Origin: Oculatella sp. LEGE 06141
GTDB taxonomy: Bacteria; Cyanobacteriota; Cyanobacteriia; Elainellales; Elainellaceae
Length of the DNA stretch: 57,554 nt
Assembly (NCBI RefSeq): GCF_015207605.1
Contig: NZ_JADEWO010000043.1
Location: 1-57,554, forward strand
Direction: 5' to 3'
Numbering within the stretch: the stretch's first letter is position 1; each line of letters starts with the position of its first letter. Both the position numbers and the translations under genes were made by a program. Below are positions 16,428 through 24,272 of this stretch, one piece after another. The notes under the pieces were generated by a model that worked only from the letters and a program-made list of their open reading frames with translations, was not told the origin of the DNA and ran no database searches.

Positions 16428-17594
16428 ATGAGAATTGCTTTAAGACCCAGCGGTGGCCGAGGAGATTACGAACTTGCTGGTTCCGATAATGGAGTAAACG
16501 CTTCCGAGCTACTTGAAAAAGATTTTTATTTTCAAATAACTCCAGGCTTGGAAATTGACGGAAAAGCAAAAGCCCACAGGCTGTCTGGGAAGCCGAGAAT
16601 TCGTCCAGGGTTAGATGGCAAGCATCCATATGCAGTGATTTACTCAATCTTGCTTCTACCAGAGCCACGGAGAGAGCTAATTAAGACACCTAAGTTTGCC
16701 TTAACAAGTCTTTCCCACAAGAATTACATTCTTTATGGGATTGATGTTGACTTGGTTGAAACTGATGCAACAAAAGTTGTTTTTGCCCCGACCAGTGTCT
16801 GGGCAAAAAGCCAGGGAGGGGTTCTTAAAGTCGATTTTGCCGAGCGAATGGCAATTATCAACATGCTATGGACAATATCAAGTCAACAGTCGTCCGAATT
16901 GAGTAATTTAATCCAAGCACATGAGGCCGCAGTAACCACCTCCGACCATTTGGGCATTAAACAAACTGCGGAAAAAATTCAAAAAAGATTTTTGCTTAAC
17001 ACTGATGTACTACCGCAAATTCTCAATAAATTTAACTTACCAGATTACTCAAGTTCTGATTACACAGGTATTACGGACGAGATAACGGGTTATGAGTCTG
17101 AAGATAGCGATATTTCCCCCCTAGATTCGCAGCGTAACCGAGTAAGGAAGTGGCGTAGGCAAGCCGACAGAGGCCCAGACGCACGGAGATTCAGCAAGGA
17201 TGTTCGTGACGCTTATGGTCATCGGTGTCTTTTTTCAGGGGAACGTTTGCCAAGATTAAAAGGTTTTGACTCTCCTGGCGTCGATGCAGCCCATATTTTA
17301 CCGTGGTCTACGTATGATCTAAACTCGGTGAGGAATGGAATATGCTTGTGCAAGCAATGCCACTGGGGGTTTGACAACGGGTTGCTTAAATTGGATTTTG
17401 ACAGTTCGTCGAGCAACTACTTGCTGTCAATTCCTAATAGTATTAAGGATATAGCCATTAAAGAAAACTTTGACTTATCAAGTTTTCAAAAAAATGTCGG
17501 AGTGATAGATGAATCCAGGCTTCCCGTTAATCAAAAGCAATGGCCGTCTCCTCAATACATCGAAGCGTACAATTCTGAATCGAAGCTGGGTTAA
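16428..17594 (+). CDS. HNH restriction endonuclease (type II partner)
   Basis: A 388-residue protein with a C-terminal HNH nuclease domain. The domain runs from YGHRCLFSGERLPR through DAAHILPWSTYD and LNSVRNGICLCKQCHWGFDN, giving the paired Cys for structural zinc, the catalytic His of AAHIL, the Asn of VRNG and the final His of CHWGFDNGL. The N-terminal 240 residues show no motif I know and probably read the target. With the methyltransferase one base upstream, it makes a restriction-modification pair. It shares the AT-rich, HIP1-free composition. The target sequence is unknown. Confidence 0.88.
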   Translation: MRIALRPSGGRGDYELAGSDNGVNASELLEKDFYFQITPGLEIDGKAKAHRLSGKPRIRPGLDGKHPYAVIYSILLLPEPRRELIKTPKFALTSLSHKNYILYGIDVDLVETDATKVVFAPTSVWAKSQGGVLKVDFAERMAIINMLWTISSQQSSELSNLIQAHEAAVTTSDHLGIKQTAEKIQKRFLLNTDVLPQILNKFNLPDYSSSDYTGITDEITGYESEDSDISPLDSQRNRVRKWRRQADRGPDARRFSKDVRDAYGHRCLFSGERLPRLKGFDSPGVDAAHILPWSTYDLNSVRNGICLCKQCHWGFDNGLLKLDFDSSSSNYLLSIPNSIKDIAIKENFDLSSFQKNVGVIDESRLPVNQKQWPSPQYIEAYNSESKLG

Positions 17595-17712
17595 TCTCCA
17601 TTAACATCAAAGTTGCCATAATGTAGGCTACAGATATGTGGTGATGAGAGCGTGTCACCTTCTGAGTAGAAAAATCAGAATGGAGGAATACTCAATCACT
17701 GGATGATGGATC

Positions 17713-18136
17713 ATGACACCTGAAGAAGAACAAGCCGTTGCGTATCATGTCCGCGAACTTGCCAAATTGCTGTACAAGGATGCTGATGCTAGTCAAATGC
17801 CCATGACCAACCTGGGAAAAGTTGAAGCAACGGTGCGTGAGCAGGTTCAGAAGCATGTGACACCTGAGATGGACATTTTTTATCGAAACAGTTACGGGCA
17901 TAACCGAAGGGTACCCGCGACAGCTAAAGAGCATTTTAGGACCATTGCAGTTGACCAGCGAACAAGCCAATCAATTGGGGGTCGGCAAAGGGAGCCAGTT
18001 GAGTCCCTATCTGGAGATGTGTTGTCTGAGAATCAGTGCGAATGTGTCCTATGCTCATGCCACAGAAGATGTGGCCCTTTTAACCGGAGTCCGGGTCAGT
18101 CCAAAAACTCAGCAACGCCTGGTGCAACTCGCTTGA
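17713..18136 (+). pseudogene. Truncated, frameshifted ISKra4-like transposase
   Basis: The start MTPEEEQAVAYHVRELAKLL with VEATVREQVQKHV is the N terminus of ISKra4-family transposases from cyanobacteria. The reading frame shifts near 17910-17945 and continues as LTSEQANQLGVGKGSQLSPY to VRVSPKTQQRLVQLA, then stops at the junction with an IS66 fragment. Only about a third of the gene remains, so it is dead. Confidence 0.75.
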
Positions 18137-18352
18137 CCTCGGGTTGGCTGGGTTGCTGGAGGTCTCAACGTTTGCCTTGAAGCCTTTGGATGGAAGAAGG
18201 CTAGAATTTTTTGATGTTTTCTTCGGTTTCTTCTGCCTAGGTTGCAGTCCTTGAACCAGTTCCCGCAATTTAACCAACTCCTCCCATAACCCCACAATCA
18301 GGGTGTCCTTCTCTTCGTTGCTCAATTGCTTGAGATCGGGGAGTTCCTTCAT
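18137..18352 (-). pseudogene. IS66-like transposase N-terminal remnant
   Basis: Reads MKELPDLKQLSNEEKDTLIV and then KKPKKTSKNSSLLPSKGFKAN, the conserved N-terminal part of cyanobacterial IS66 transposases (the SKNSS..P..GFKAN motif). The rest is missing, and the frame runs into the ISKra4 remnant on the other strand. The two elements were joined by a deletion or insertion. Confidence 0.75.
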
Positions 18353-18422
18353 TCCTCTAGCTTACCATCCCACTCGAACTCCGGGTAGTTGAGTAATTAC
18401 CTGCATCCTTAGAGAAGTGCTA

Positions 18423-19517
18423 TTAAGCAATGACAGCGTCTCGTACTCCCGTTAACTCGGCCATCACCTCAGCGACGGACAAAATTTGCTCTGCTCGTCC
18501 GACATTGGCTCCAGAGAAAACCAGCCCATTCTCGACATCGCCACAGGCTGCCTTTGCGAGTGCCTGAAGGATGCAATACGATTGACGATGGTCGCGGCAC
18601 AGACAGTTTTCCAGACAGTTGGCAATACAGCGACGCTCTAAATCGGGGGAGGCGGCGATCGCTTTTTCTGCAAAGGCATTGCGTAACGCCCGGGCGGGTT
18701 TACCAACTGGACTGGGTACCACTACCACGTCGCCTGAACTGGCGTTGAGATGAAACTCTTTGTAGCGGCGATCGGCATCACATTCTTCGGTTGTAATGAA
18801 CCGGGTGCCAACTTGTACTCCGCTGGCTCCTAGCGCCAACATGCGATCGACATCGGCTCGCTCCCAGATTCCTCCGGCAGCAATTAGCGGAATAGTAACC
18901 TGTAGCTGATTTTGAAGATAATTCTGAATGTGGGGAAGCACGTTTTCAATCTGGCTGTTGAACTCTTCACAGGTGGTGCCAATGTGCCCTCCAGCGGCTT
19001 TAGAGTTTTCGACAATGAACGCATCGGGTAAGCGATCGTACTGTTGCTGCCAGGTTTGACAAATGGTTTGCACGGCTTCTAACCCGCACACCATTGGCAC
19101 CAGAGCTACTTCTGGATAGCTGGCGGTGTAAGCGGGGAGGTGTAGGGGCAACCCGGCTGCGGTGATGATTAAATTAGCGCCATTTGCGGCGGCTGTCCGT
19201 GCGACAACGGAGTAGTCTTTGGTGGCAACCAGGATGTTCACCCCAATCATGCCATCAGGGCTGAGGGCACGCGCTTTTTGTAGTTCGTCAACTAAGGCCA
19301 GTTGGTTGGCAATGAAAAAGGTGCCTTGTCTGAGGCGAGTGCCGAAATAGGGAGAGTTCAGCCCCAGTCCTAGCGATGAGATGACACCCACACCCCCCGC
19401 GTTGGCAACGGCTCCCGCTAAACTGGCACCGGAGACGCGAACGGCCATTGCCCCTTGAACAATTGGATAATGAGCGGTGTGCTGACCTATGCGGAGAGGA
19501 GGAAGCGATCGCAGCAT
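18423..19517 (-). CDS. Nitronate monooxygenase / 2-nitropropane dioxygenase family
   Basis: An FMN-dependent TIM-barrel enzyme of 364 residues. The FMN-binding start IVQGAMAVRVSGASLAGAVA and GGVGVISS, the catalytic His in AAGGHIGT, LIAAGGIW and LALGASGVQVGTRFI are present. The C-terminal part is cysteine-rich: CIANCLENCLCRDHRQSYC. Members oxidise alkyl nitronates or reduce enoyl-ACP (FabK-like); which one applies is not clear. It follows arsR on the same strand with 67 bases between, and a copy of the shared palindrome lies in that gap, so control by ArsR is likely. Confidence 0.88.
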   Translation of the reverse strand: MLRSLPPLRIGQHTAHYPIVQGAMAVRVSGASLAGAVANAGGVGVISSLGLGLNSPYFGTRLRQGTFFIANQLALVDELQKARALSPDGMIGVNILVATKDYSVVARTAAANGANLIITAAGLPLHLPAYTASYPEVALVPMVCGLEAVQTICQTWQQQYDRLPDAFIVENSKAAGGHIGTTCEEFNSQIENVLPHIQNYLQNQLQVTIPLIAAGGIWERADVDRMLALGASGVQVGTRFITTEECDADRRYKEFHLNASSGDVVVVPSPVGKPARALRNAFAEKAIAASPDLERRCIANCLENCLCRDHRQSYCILQALAKAACGDVENGLVFSGANVGRAEQILSVAEVMAELTGVRDAVIA

Positions 19518-19520
19518 ACA

Positions 19521-19575
19521 GGTATTTGAGTTAATAACTAAATAGCAATTTAACGATAATACTATCTCAAATACC
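19521..19575 (-). promoter_or_regulatory. Operator-like site and inverted repeat before the nitronate monooxygenase gene
   Basis: AATAACTAAATAGCAATT (19533-19550) matches the sites before arsR and D1' psbA at AATAACT and ATAG. It is framed by a perfect 10-bp inverted repeat, GGTATTTGAG (19521-19530) and CTCAAATACC (19566-19575). Confidence 0.5.
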
Positions 19576-19584
19576 GAAACTCAA

Positions 19585-20052
19585 CTAATTTCTGATGTGG
19601 GAAGTTGGAGCTGGCGCTTTTTCTCTCGTTTTTTGGGACGGTGTTTTTTGGGATGTTGTTTTTTGGGATTGGGTGGTTTTATTGGCGGTACGGTCGTTGG
19701 GTGGGAAGGGGGCGGCTTGCAGAAATGTTTTGGCCTGTTGCTGGAGGCGATCGCCAATTTGCCCACAGGCCAGTTCACAAAACTCGAATACCAAGGGATC
19801 GGCAATGTTGTAATAGGCGCTGGTTCCTCTGGCTTGCCGGGTGAGAATTCCGGCTTGCGTCATCACCTTTAGATGTTTGGAAAGATTGGCCTGCCCTAAT
19901 CCGGTTGCTTCACACAGTTCCATCACGTTCATTGAACCTGAGCGCAAAGATTGCAAAATCTGCAATCGGCTCGTCTCTGAAAGAATTTTGAAGTAATCCG
20001 CAACGGCTTCGAGAACAGCCACAGGGACGAACGGTTTGGCAGGTTTCGACAT
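19585..20052 (-). CDS. ArsR-family transcriptional regulator
   Basis: A 155-residue winged-helix regulator. The helix-turn-helix reads LSETSRLQILQSLRSGSMNV, then MELCEATGLGQANLSKHLKV and the wing ARGTSAYYNIAD. Three cysteines are visible: one in the recognition helix (MELCEA), two in the last helix (FEFCELACGQ). The ELCxC metal site of ArsR proper and the His/Asp site of SmtB are absent, so a thiol switch is more likely than metal sensing, as in SqrR-like proteins. The C-terminal 40 residues are a low-complexity tail with repeated SQKT. The ATG at 20052 is chosen over a TTG at 20070. It likely represses itself, since an operator-like site lies 28 bases upstream. Confidence 0.85.
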   Translation of the reverse strand: MSKPAKPFVPVAVLEAVADYFKILSETSRLQILQSLRSGSMNVMELCEATGLGQANLSKHLKVMTQAGILTRQARGTSAYYNIADPLVFEFCELACGQIGDRLQQQAKTFLQAAPFPPNDRTANKTTQSQKTTSQKTPSQKTREKAPAPTSHIRN

Positions 20053-20079
20053 CGTTTTGGTGAAATACAATAACGATTA

Positions 20080-20097
20080 AATAACTATATAGTAGTT
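20080..20097 (-). promoter_or_regulatory. Operator-like palindrome before arsR
   Basis: AATAACTATATAGTAGTT. The left half AATAACTAT and the first part of the right half (ATAGT) match the perfect palindrome AATAACTATATAGTTATT. It lies 28 bases before the arsR ATG, fit for autoregulation. The same motif occurs at 14591-14608 and 19533-19550. Confidence 0.6.
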
Positions 20098-20163
20098 TAG
20101 TTTATTTGGGGCGATCGCAGCTATCTCATTGCGATGTTGGTGCTTCGCTCTGGCAAGCCATCT

Positions 20164-20715
20164 GTTTCAGTACCGTTGCCGGGATTCATTGGGCTGCAAG
20201 CCCTGGAACGCAATGAGTCCAGAACAGCGAATTACAAGGGTTTCAGTCCCGTTGCCGGGATTCATTGGGCTGCAAGCGGAGTCGTTGTTCGAGCAACGGC
20301 ACGCACTAAGATCGTTTCAGTCCCGTTGCCGGGATTCATTGGGCTGCAAGCCTCCAGCCTGGATTCATTACTTTCTATGGCTTCAATGTTTCAGTCCCGT
20401 TGCCGGGATTCATTGGGCTGCAAGATTAAGCAGCAATTGCTGTTGCAATTCTTCCCTGAAAGCTTCAGTCCCGTTGCCGGGATTCATTGGGCTGCAAGCT
20501 GTTTAGAGTTCCGCATGAACACCGCTTTGATAAGTTTCAGTCCCGTTGCCGGGATTCATTGGGCTGCAAGTGGAGCGGAGATGGCTAGCCCTAAGAATCC
20601 GACAAGTTTCAGTCCCGTTGCCGGGATTCATTGGGCTGCAAGAACGCCACCCTGGTAGTGTACAAGAGCCAGACGATGGTTTCAGTCCCGTTGCCGGGAT
20701 TCATTGGGCTGCAAG
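20164..20715 (-). CRISPR. CRISPR array, 8 repeats and 7 spacers, no cas genes nearby
   Basis: Eight 37-nt repeats start at 20164, 20240, 20314, 20388, 20462, 20534, 20606 and 20679. On the plus strand each begins GTTTCAG and ends GGGCTGCAAG. Spacers are 39, 37, 37, 37, 35, 35 and 36 nt, all different. On the minus strand the repeat ends in ACTGAAAC, the common 5' handle form, with a CCCG-GCAA-CGGG hairpin just before it, so transcription is probably from 20715 towards 20164. The copy at 20164 has one change (C to A) and the copy at 20462 another (T to C); a degenerate repeat at the 20164 end fits the distal end of the array. No cas gene lies in the window. Confidence 0.97.
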
Positions 20716-21228
20716 AGCGCAGCCTGAGATGCCCTCCTGGTAACGCTTCTGGGAAGGATTTTGGCAGACCTCCAAAAAAGCGCCCATTCCAGCCCTTCAG
20801 CGTCGCTGATTTTCAATTCCTTTGACGAAATGAAAATCCAAACATATTGATTTTTCAAGGTTCTGGCGATTTTGGCGAAACCCCCAGGGTTTTGACCCCC
20901 GCTTCGATCTGCCAAATTTAGCGTACCCCCATCATAAGACGATCGCCTGCTCCTGTCGAGGCCAACATCTCACCCGATGGTGGGTTAGAAGATCGTCTCA
21001 AATCGTGAGATTAGATCTTCAGCCGATCGCATCATAACGGAATAAGGCGATCGCCCCACCAGCACCACACACATCACCATCATGATCAATGCCGCTGTTT
21101 GAACCGTACCGAATGGTTCCATGTCAGGACATAGCATTCGGCATCTCCCTTGCCAAGGCCGACCCCAACGCTATGCCCCAACAGAGAGCCACAAACCAAA
21201 CCGCTCAAACCTCCGGATCAGGACGGAG
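20716..21228. other. Probable CRISPR leader and hairpin, no gene
   Basis: If the array is read on the minus strand, the leader is in the AT-rich part at about 20716-20930. At 20988-21020 lies a long hairpin: GAAGATC and GATCTTC as outer arms, TCTCA and TGAGA as inner arms. HIP1-like sites stand near 20941, 21027 and 21048. No coding sequence is supported. Confidence 0.45.
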
Positions 21229-21438
21229 TTACATCATGATCCGGCTGAGAACACACATCACCTTATCAGGACAGTTGGGCACCGGAATCGGCTTACTCCA
21301 TGCCCCTGCTTCGGCAAGGCCAAGGGTGTGTTGGCGCAAGATATGCGCCTTTACATTATCTTTCGTGCCAATCACCAGCGTAGTGAGGATACGCGGGTCG
21401 GGATTAATCGCTTGCATTGGGGCACAATGATCAGTCAT
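21229..21438 (-). CDS. Small conserved-looking protein, 69 residues
   Basis: Reads MTDHCAPMQAINPDPRILTT, then TKDNVKAHILRQHTLGLAE and AGAWSKPIPVPNCPDKVM, ending CVLSRIMM. The composition is that of a real globular protein, unlike the surrounding random frames, and I recall similar short hypothetical proteins in cyanobacteria, though I cannot name one. A GGAG lies 11 bases before the ATG. No domain or membrane span. Function unknown. Confidence 0.5.
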   Translation of the reverse strand: MTDHCAPMQAINPDPRILTTLVIGTKDNVKAHILRQHTLGLAEAGAWSKPIPVPNCPDKVMCVLSRIMM

Positions 21439-22210
21439 AGCAGTTTTCACTCCACTAATGGAACGGGGTTGATGAGATACCCAAAACCAAAGCCACCCTG
21501 CTGCTTTTATTGCCATAGCAAAGTCAGGGTGGCTAGTGGAGTGATAAACTGCCCTCTAGCCCTCCGAACTGTTCACGCAGTTTTGAGGGTTAGTCGCCTG
21601 GGGCTGTTGGCGCAGCTTCCAGGTGACGCTTCGATTGCGGATATTTTGTTACTGAGAAACAACCGTACTGGAGAATTAGACTTTTTGCAAGTCTGTCTTG
21701 ATACAGGTTTACACGATGGGCGTGCGGAGATGGCACCAAACCATTGCAGGGAAGCCAATACATCGACCTCCCTTAACGCTACAGGTGAACCGCCCAAAAC
21801 TATGGCACAACTCGCACACTACTGGCACAGTTCTCCAGAGCTTGAGGCCATTATCTAGAAGGCTTTCAGAGTGTGTACCTCTTTTACCCCAACCGTTCGG
21901 CAGGGGTATCTTCACCAGCCTGATCCAGATCGCCCAAGACCAGTTCTGCGGCTCCAACCAATACATTCAGTTACCATGCTCAACCCCTCGATCGACCAGC
22001 AAGGTAATCGGAGTGTGAATCAGGTAAGGGGTTTGCAGGAAAATAACACACCCACTGATCGGGCTTCGACTGCGCTCAGCCCTCATCTCCCTTTGGCTCA
22101 TGGGTACATGATTATTTTGCAGATCCCTAAGACCCGTTTGGCGCACTCAGGCACCCTCCGATACTGCTATTAACCTGGCAGCCATTGTTCCCAGGGCAAA
22201 CCGTATTTGA
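21439..22210. other. Non-coding or decayed region
   Basis: Several frames are open on both strands, but none has a ribosome site together with a recognisable protein. At 22063-22082 CTTCGACTGCGCTCAGCC is a common interspersed repeat core in cyanobacterial genomes (from memory). HIP1 is almost absent. The stretch may be decayed mobile DNA. Confidence 0.4.
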
Positions 22211-22392
22211 ACTCCGCTCACCACTCGCTCCCGTATGGAGTGTTTGGACTCCGCTCACCACTCGCTCCCGTGTGGGGTGTTTGGACTCCGCTCACCACTC
22301 ACTCCCATGTGGAGTGATTACACTCCGCTCACCACTCACTCCCTTTGGACTCCGCTCACCACTCGCTCCCATGTGGGGTGAGCGGAGCCGAA
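22211..22392. repeat. 37-bp direct repeats, minisatellite-like
   Basis: Five copies of a unit beginning ACTCCGCTCACCACTC start at 22211, 22248, 22285, 22322 and 22349. The first three steps are exactly 37 bases, the last 27. Variable bases follow each common part. The last copy ends in GGTGAGCGGAG, which pairs with CTCCGCTCACC to make a hairpin. There are no spacers of CRISPR type. Confidence 0.85.
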
Positions 22393-22504
22393 CCCCAATT
22401 CCTTATGCCAAATCTTTTATTGCCGGGTTAATAAACGGGGAGAGATTTGATCCACACCATAATGAGGAGCATCCTCAAAGATGCCCCCCATTGAGTTCAG
22501 CAAA

Positions 22505-24109
22505 CTACAGTTCACCTGCCGCAATCATCTGGATCAACCGGGGTGTTCCCGGATCGAACCCAGCAATATCCCACGACATTGAATCCTGTGGATCAACCAG
22601 CGAGATATTGTAGGGAGCCAGGGTGACATAGACCGCTTTTGCCCCAGGATTTACCTTACGGCGATACTCGGCTAACGCCTGACTCGGATGCTTGCGCCCT
22701 GCCCAGCTTTCGCAGTCCGTCCAGAAGCAGAACACGTCTGCCTTAAACTTGTGCTTAATTGCCCAGTCATACGCTACCGATGCATCCGTTCCCCCAAAGT
22801 TCTGGTTGCTGGCTTTGGCGATCGCCCCCCCAAACGAATCCCGTGCTGTAATCTTCAAATCACGGAAATCCGTAGCAAATCCGCGAATGACATAGTGCGG
22901 TTCGGCCTTTGCCGTTGCCAGAGCCATTGTGGTGGCAATCTCACAGCAAGTTAACCCAATCGAACTGACGCTGGAATAGGACATGGAACCGGAGATATCG
23001 ATCGCGTGCAGAAACACCTTACCCGTTGGTTGCAACACCTCAAAGGAAAGTTCCAGCGCTTGCTCCAGAATATCCACAATGCGGGGAACAGGCTGCCAGG
23101 TTTTCTGGCTGCGTCCCAACTGCCCACCCGATTGATAGGTCTTGAGCGCTTTCAAAACATCGATCGGGTGAATGCGTCCTTTCCGCAGATGCTCCGCACT
23201 GTTGAGGACTTTCGCAACCCGCTTCAGGTTGTCGCGGTTGTCAGCCGTCAACACACCCAGTTGAGTTAACGATCCCAAATTTCGCAGCAACGCTCCGATC
23301 GGCATATCCTTGAACAGCAGTTGCCATGCCTGCTTGTCCATCTTGCCCACGGGTGCTGCCATTTCATGCGTTAACCGACCTTTGGCGATCGCCTCATGGG
23401 TCTTTTCAGGATTACGCTTCAGCCACTCGTACCACCAGAGTTGAGCCAGCGCATCCGAAGGGATTTTCTGTGGCAGGTTGTCCCAGCCTTGAATCACCCA
23501 CTGAAATAGCTGGTTGTGATCTTCCGTCAACGGTTTAACGTGAAACAGCCGCAGCGCATCCCGGTGCGAGAACCCCTGACGCTGCTGATATTTCAGCAGT
23601 TGATAGGCCAGCCCTTTCACATCCGGGTTGGATAACCAGGAATGACCCGCTTCACGAATAATCTTGCCAAATCCACGCATGGCTTTGGTGTAGCTCAACC
23701 ACTCGTAGAAATGGCTTCCGGTTCGTACCACCTGGGGAAAGATCGACTGAAACGCGTGCTTGGCTTCCACCGTCTCACCCATCGACAGCAACACTAACGC
23801 CAATAGTGGCGCACTGTTATTGATTGCCCGTCCGTCGCTGGCATACAGGATTTCCGAGGCAACGCGATCGGGGTTGAGGGCGATCGCCCGTTTCAACACT
23901 TCGACAAATTCCCCTGTCAACTCTTGCTTGCCCGCGTAGTAAGCCCCTTGAGCCGTTCCAATTAACAGACAGCGACGCAGCACACTCCAGATATCGGCCT
24001 TGAACATCCAGCCACCGGAACGCCCCTGAATCATGTCTGCTTCCCGCCCAGGAATCACCTGGTTCTGCGGTGTTTGCGTTTTGTTCTGTACAAAAAACTT
24101 GTACGTCAT
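22505..24109 (-). CDS. rsr: Ro60-like RNA-binding protein (Rsr, TROVE domain)
   Basis: A 534-residue orthologue of the Ro60 autoantigen. The TROVE HEAT-like ring takes about residues 10-340, beginning NQVIPGREADMIQGRSGGW and including SQFKHAF-like helices such as VEAKHAFQSIFPQVVRTGSH. The von Willebrand A part shows a full MIDAS: DISGSMS near 373, the Thr in FGGTDAS near 439 and the Asp in FWTDCES near 463. Ro proteins bind Y RNAs on the outer ring and pass misfolded RNA ends through the hole, with PNPase in bacteria. The ATG at 24109 has GGAGGT at good spacing; the frame open up to 24169 lacks one and would enter the RNA gene. It lies 36 bases downstream of two tRNA-like RNAs and is part of a unit with rtcB. 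Confidence 0.95.
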   Translation of the reverse strand: MTYKFFVQNKTQTPQNQVIPGREADMIQGRSGGWMFKADIWSVLRRCLLIGTAQGAYYAGKQELTGEFVEVLKRAIALNPDRVASEILYASDGRAINNSAPLLALVLLSMGETVEAKHAFQSIFPQVVRTGSHFYEWLSYTKAMRGFGKIIREAGHSWLSNPDVKGLAYQLLKYQQRQGFSHRDALRLFHVKPLTEDHNQLFQWVIQGWDNLPQKIPSDALAQLWWYEWLKRNPEKTHEAIAKGRLTHEMAAPVGKMDKQAWQLLFKDMPIGALLRNLGSLTQLGVLTADNRDNLKRVAKVLNSAEHLRKGRIHPIDVLKALKTYQSGGQLGRSQKTWQPVPRIVDILEQALELSFEVLQPTGKVFLHAIDISGSMSYSSVSSIGLTCCEIATTMALATAKAEPHYVIRGFATDFRDLKITARDSFGGAIAKASNQNFGGTDASVAYDWAIKHKFKADVFCFWTDCESWAGRKHPSQALAEYRRKVNPGAKAVYVTLAPYNISLVDPQDSMSWDIAGFDPGTPRLIQMIAAGEL

Positions 24110-24145
24110 TACAACCTCCAGCCCGTCAGGGCAATGTCTGGAAAT

Positions 24146-24267
24146 TGGCAGGGTGGGAGTTGCACCCACATCACCCGCTTAGAAGGCGATAACCCTCATT
24201 CGTCGTCCCTTTCGGGCAAGGTATGAACAAGGATGTTTTAGGCGTTCTACTGTTAAACTACCTGCCA
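24146..24267 (-). ncRNA. tRNA-like Y RNA (YrlA type), copy next to rsr
   Basis: A 122-nt RNA with a tRNA frame. Acceptor: TGGCAGG (24267-24261) pairs with CCTGCCA (24152-24146), seven perfect pairs. D arm: GTTT with GAAC, loop AACAGTA. T arm: GTGGG-TGCAACT-CCCAC, five perfect pairs. Between D and T arms are 74 nt instead of about 23, so there is no normal anticodon arm. The insert holds CCC-GAAA-GGG and GAGGGTTATCGC, both shared with the second copy. Bacterial Y RNAs of the YrlA type have such a tRNA-like module and a Ro-binding stem. It starts five bases past the end of the other copy and ends 36 bases before the rsr start. No CCA is encoded directly after the acceptor. Confidence 0.8.
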
Positions 24268-24272
24268 GCGTT

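Noticed and set aside
20129-20825. Long open frames across the CRISPR array (SVPLPGFIGLQA repeats)
   Set aside because: The frames exist only because the 37-nt repeat lacks stops; the repeat and spacer pattern explains the sequence.
21121-21858. 245-codon plus-strand frame
   Set aside because: No ribosome site or recognisable motif; its antisense contains a more protein-like short frame.
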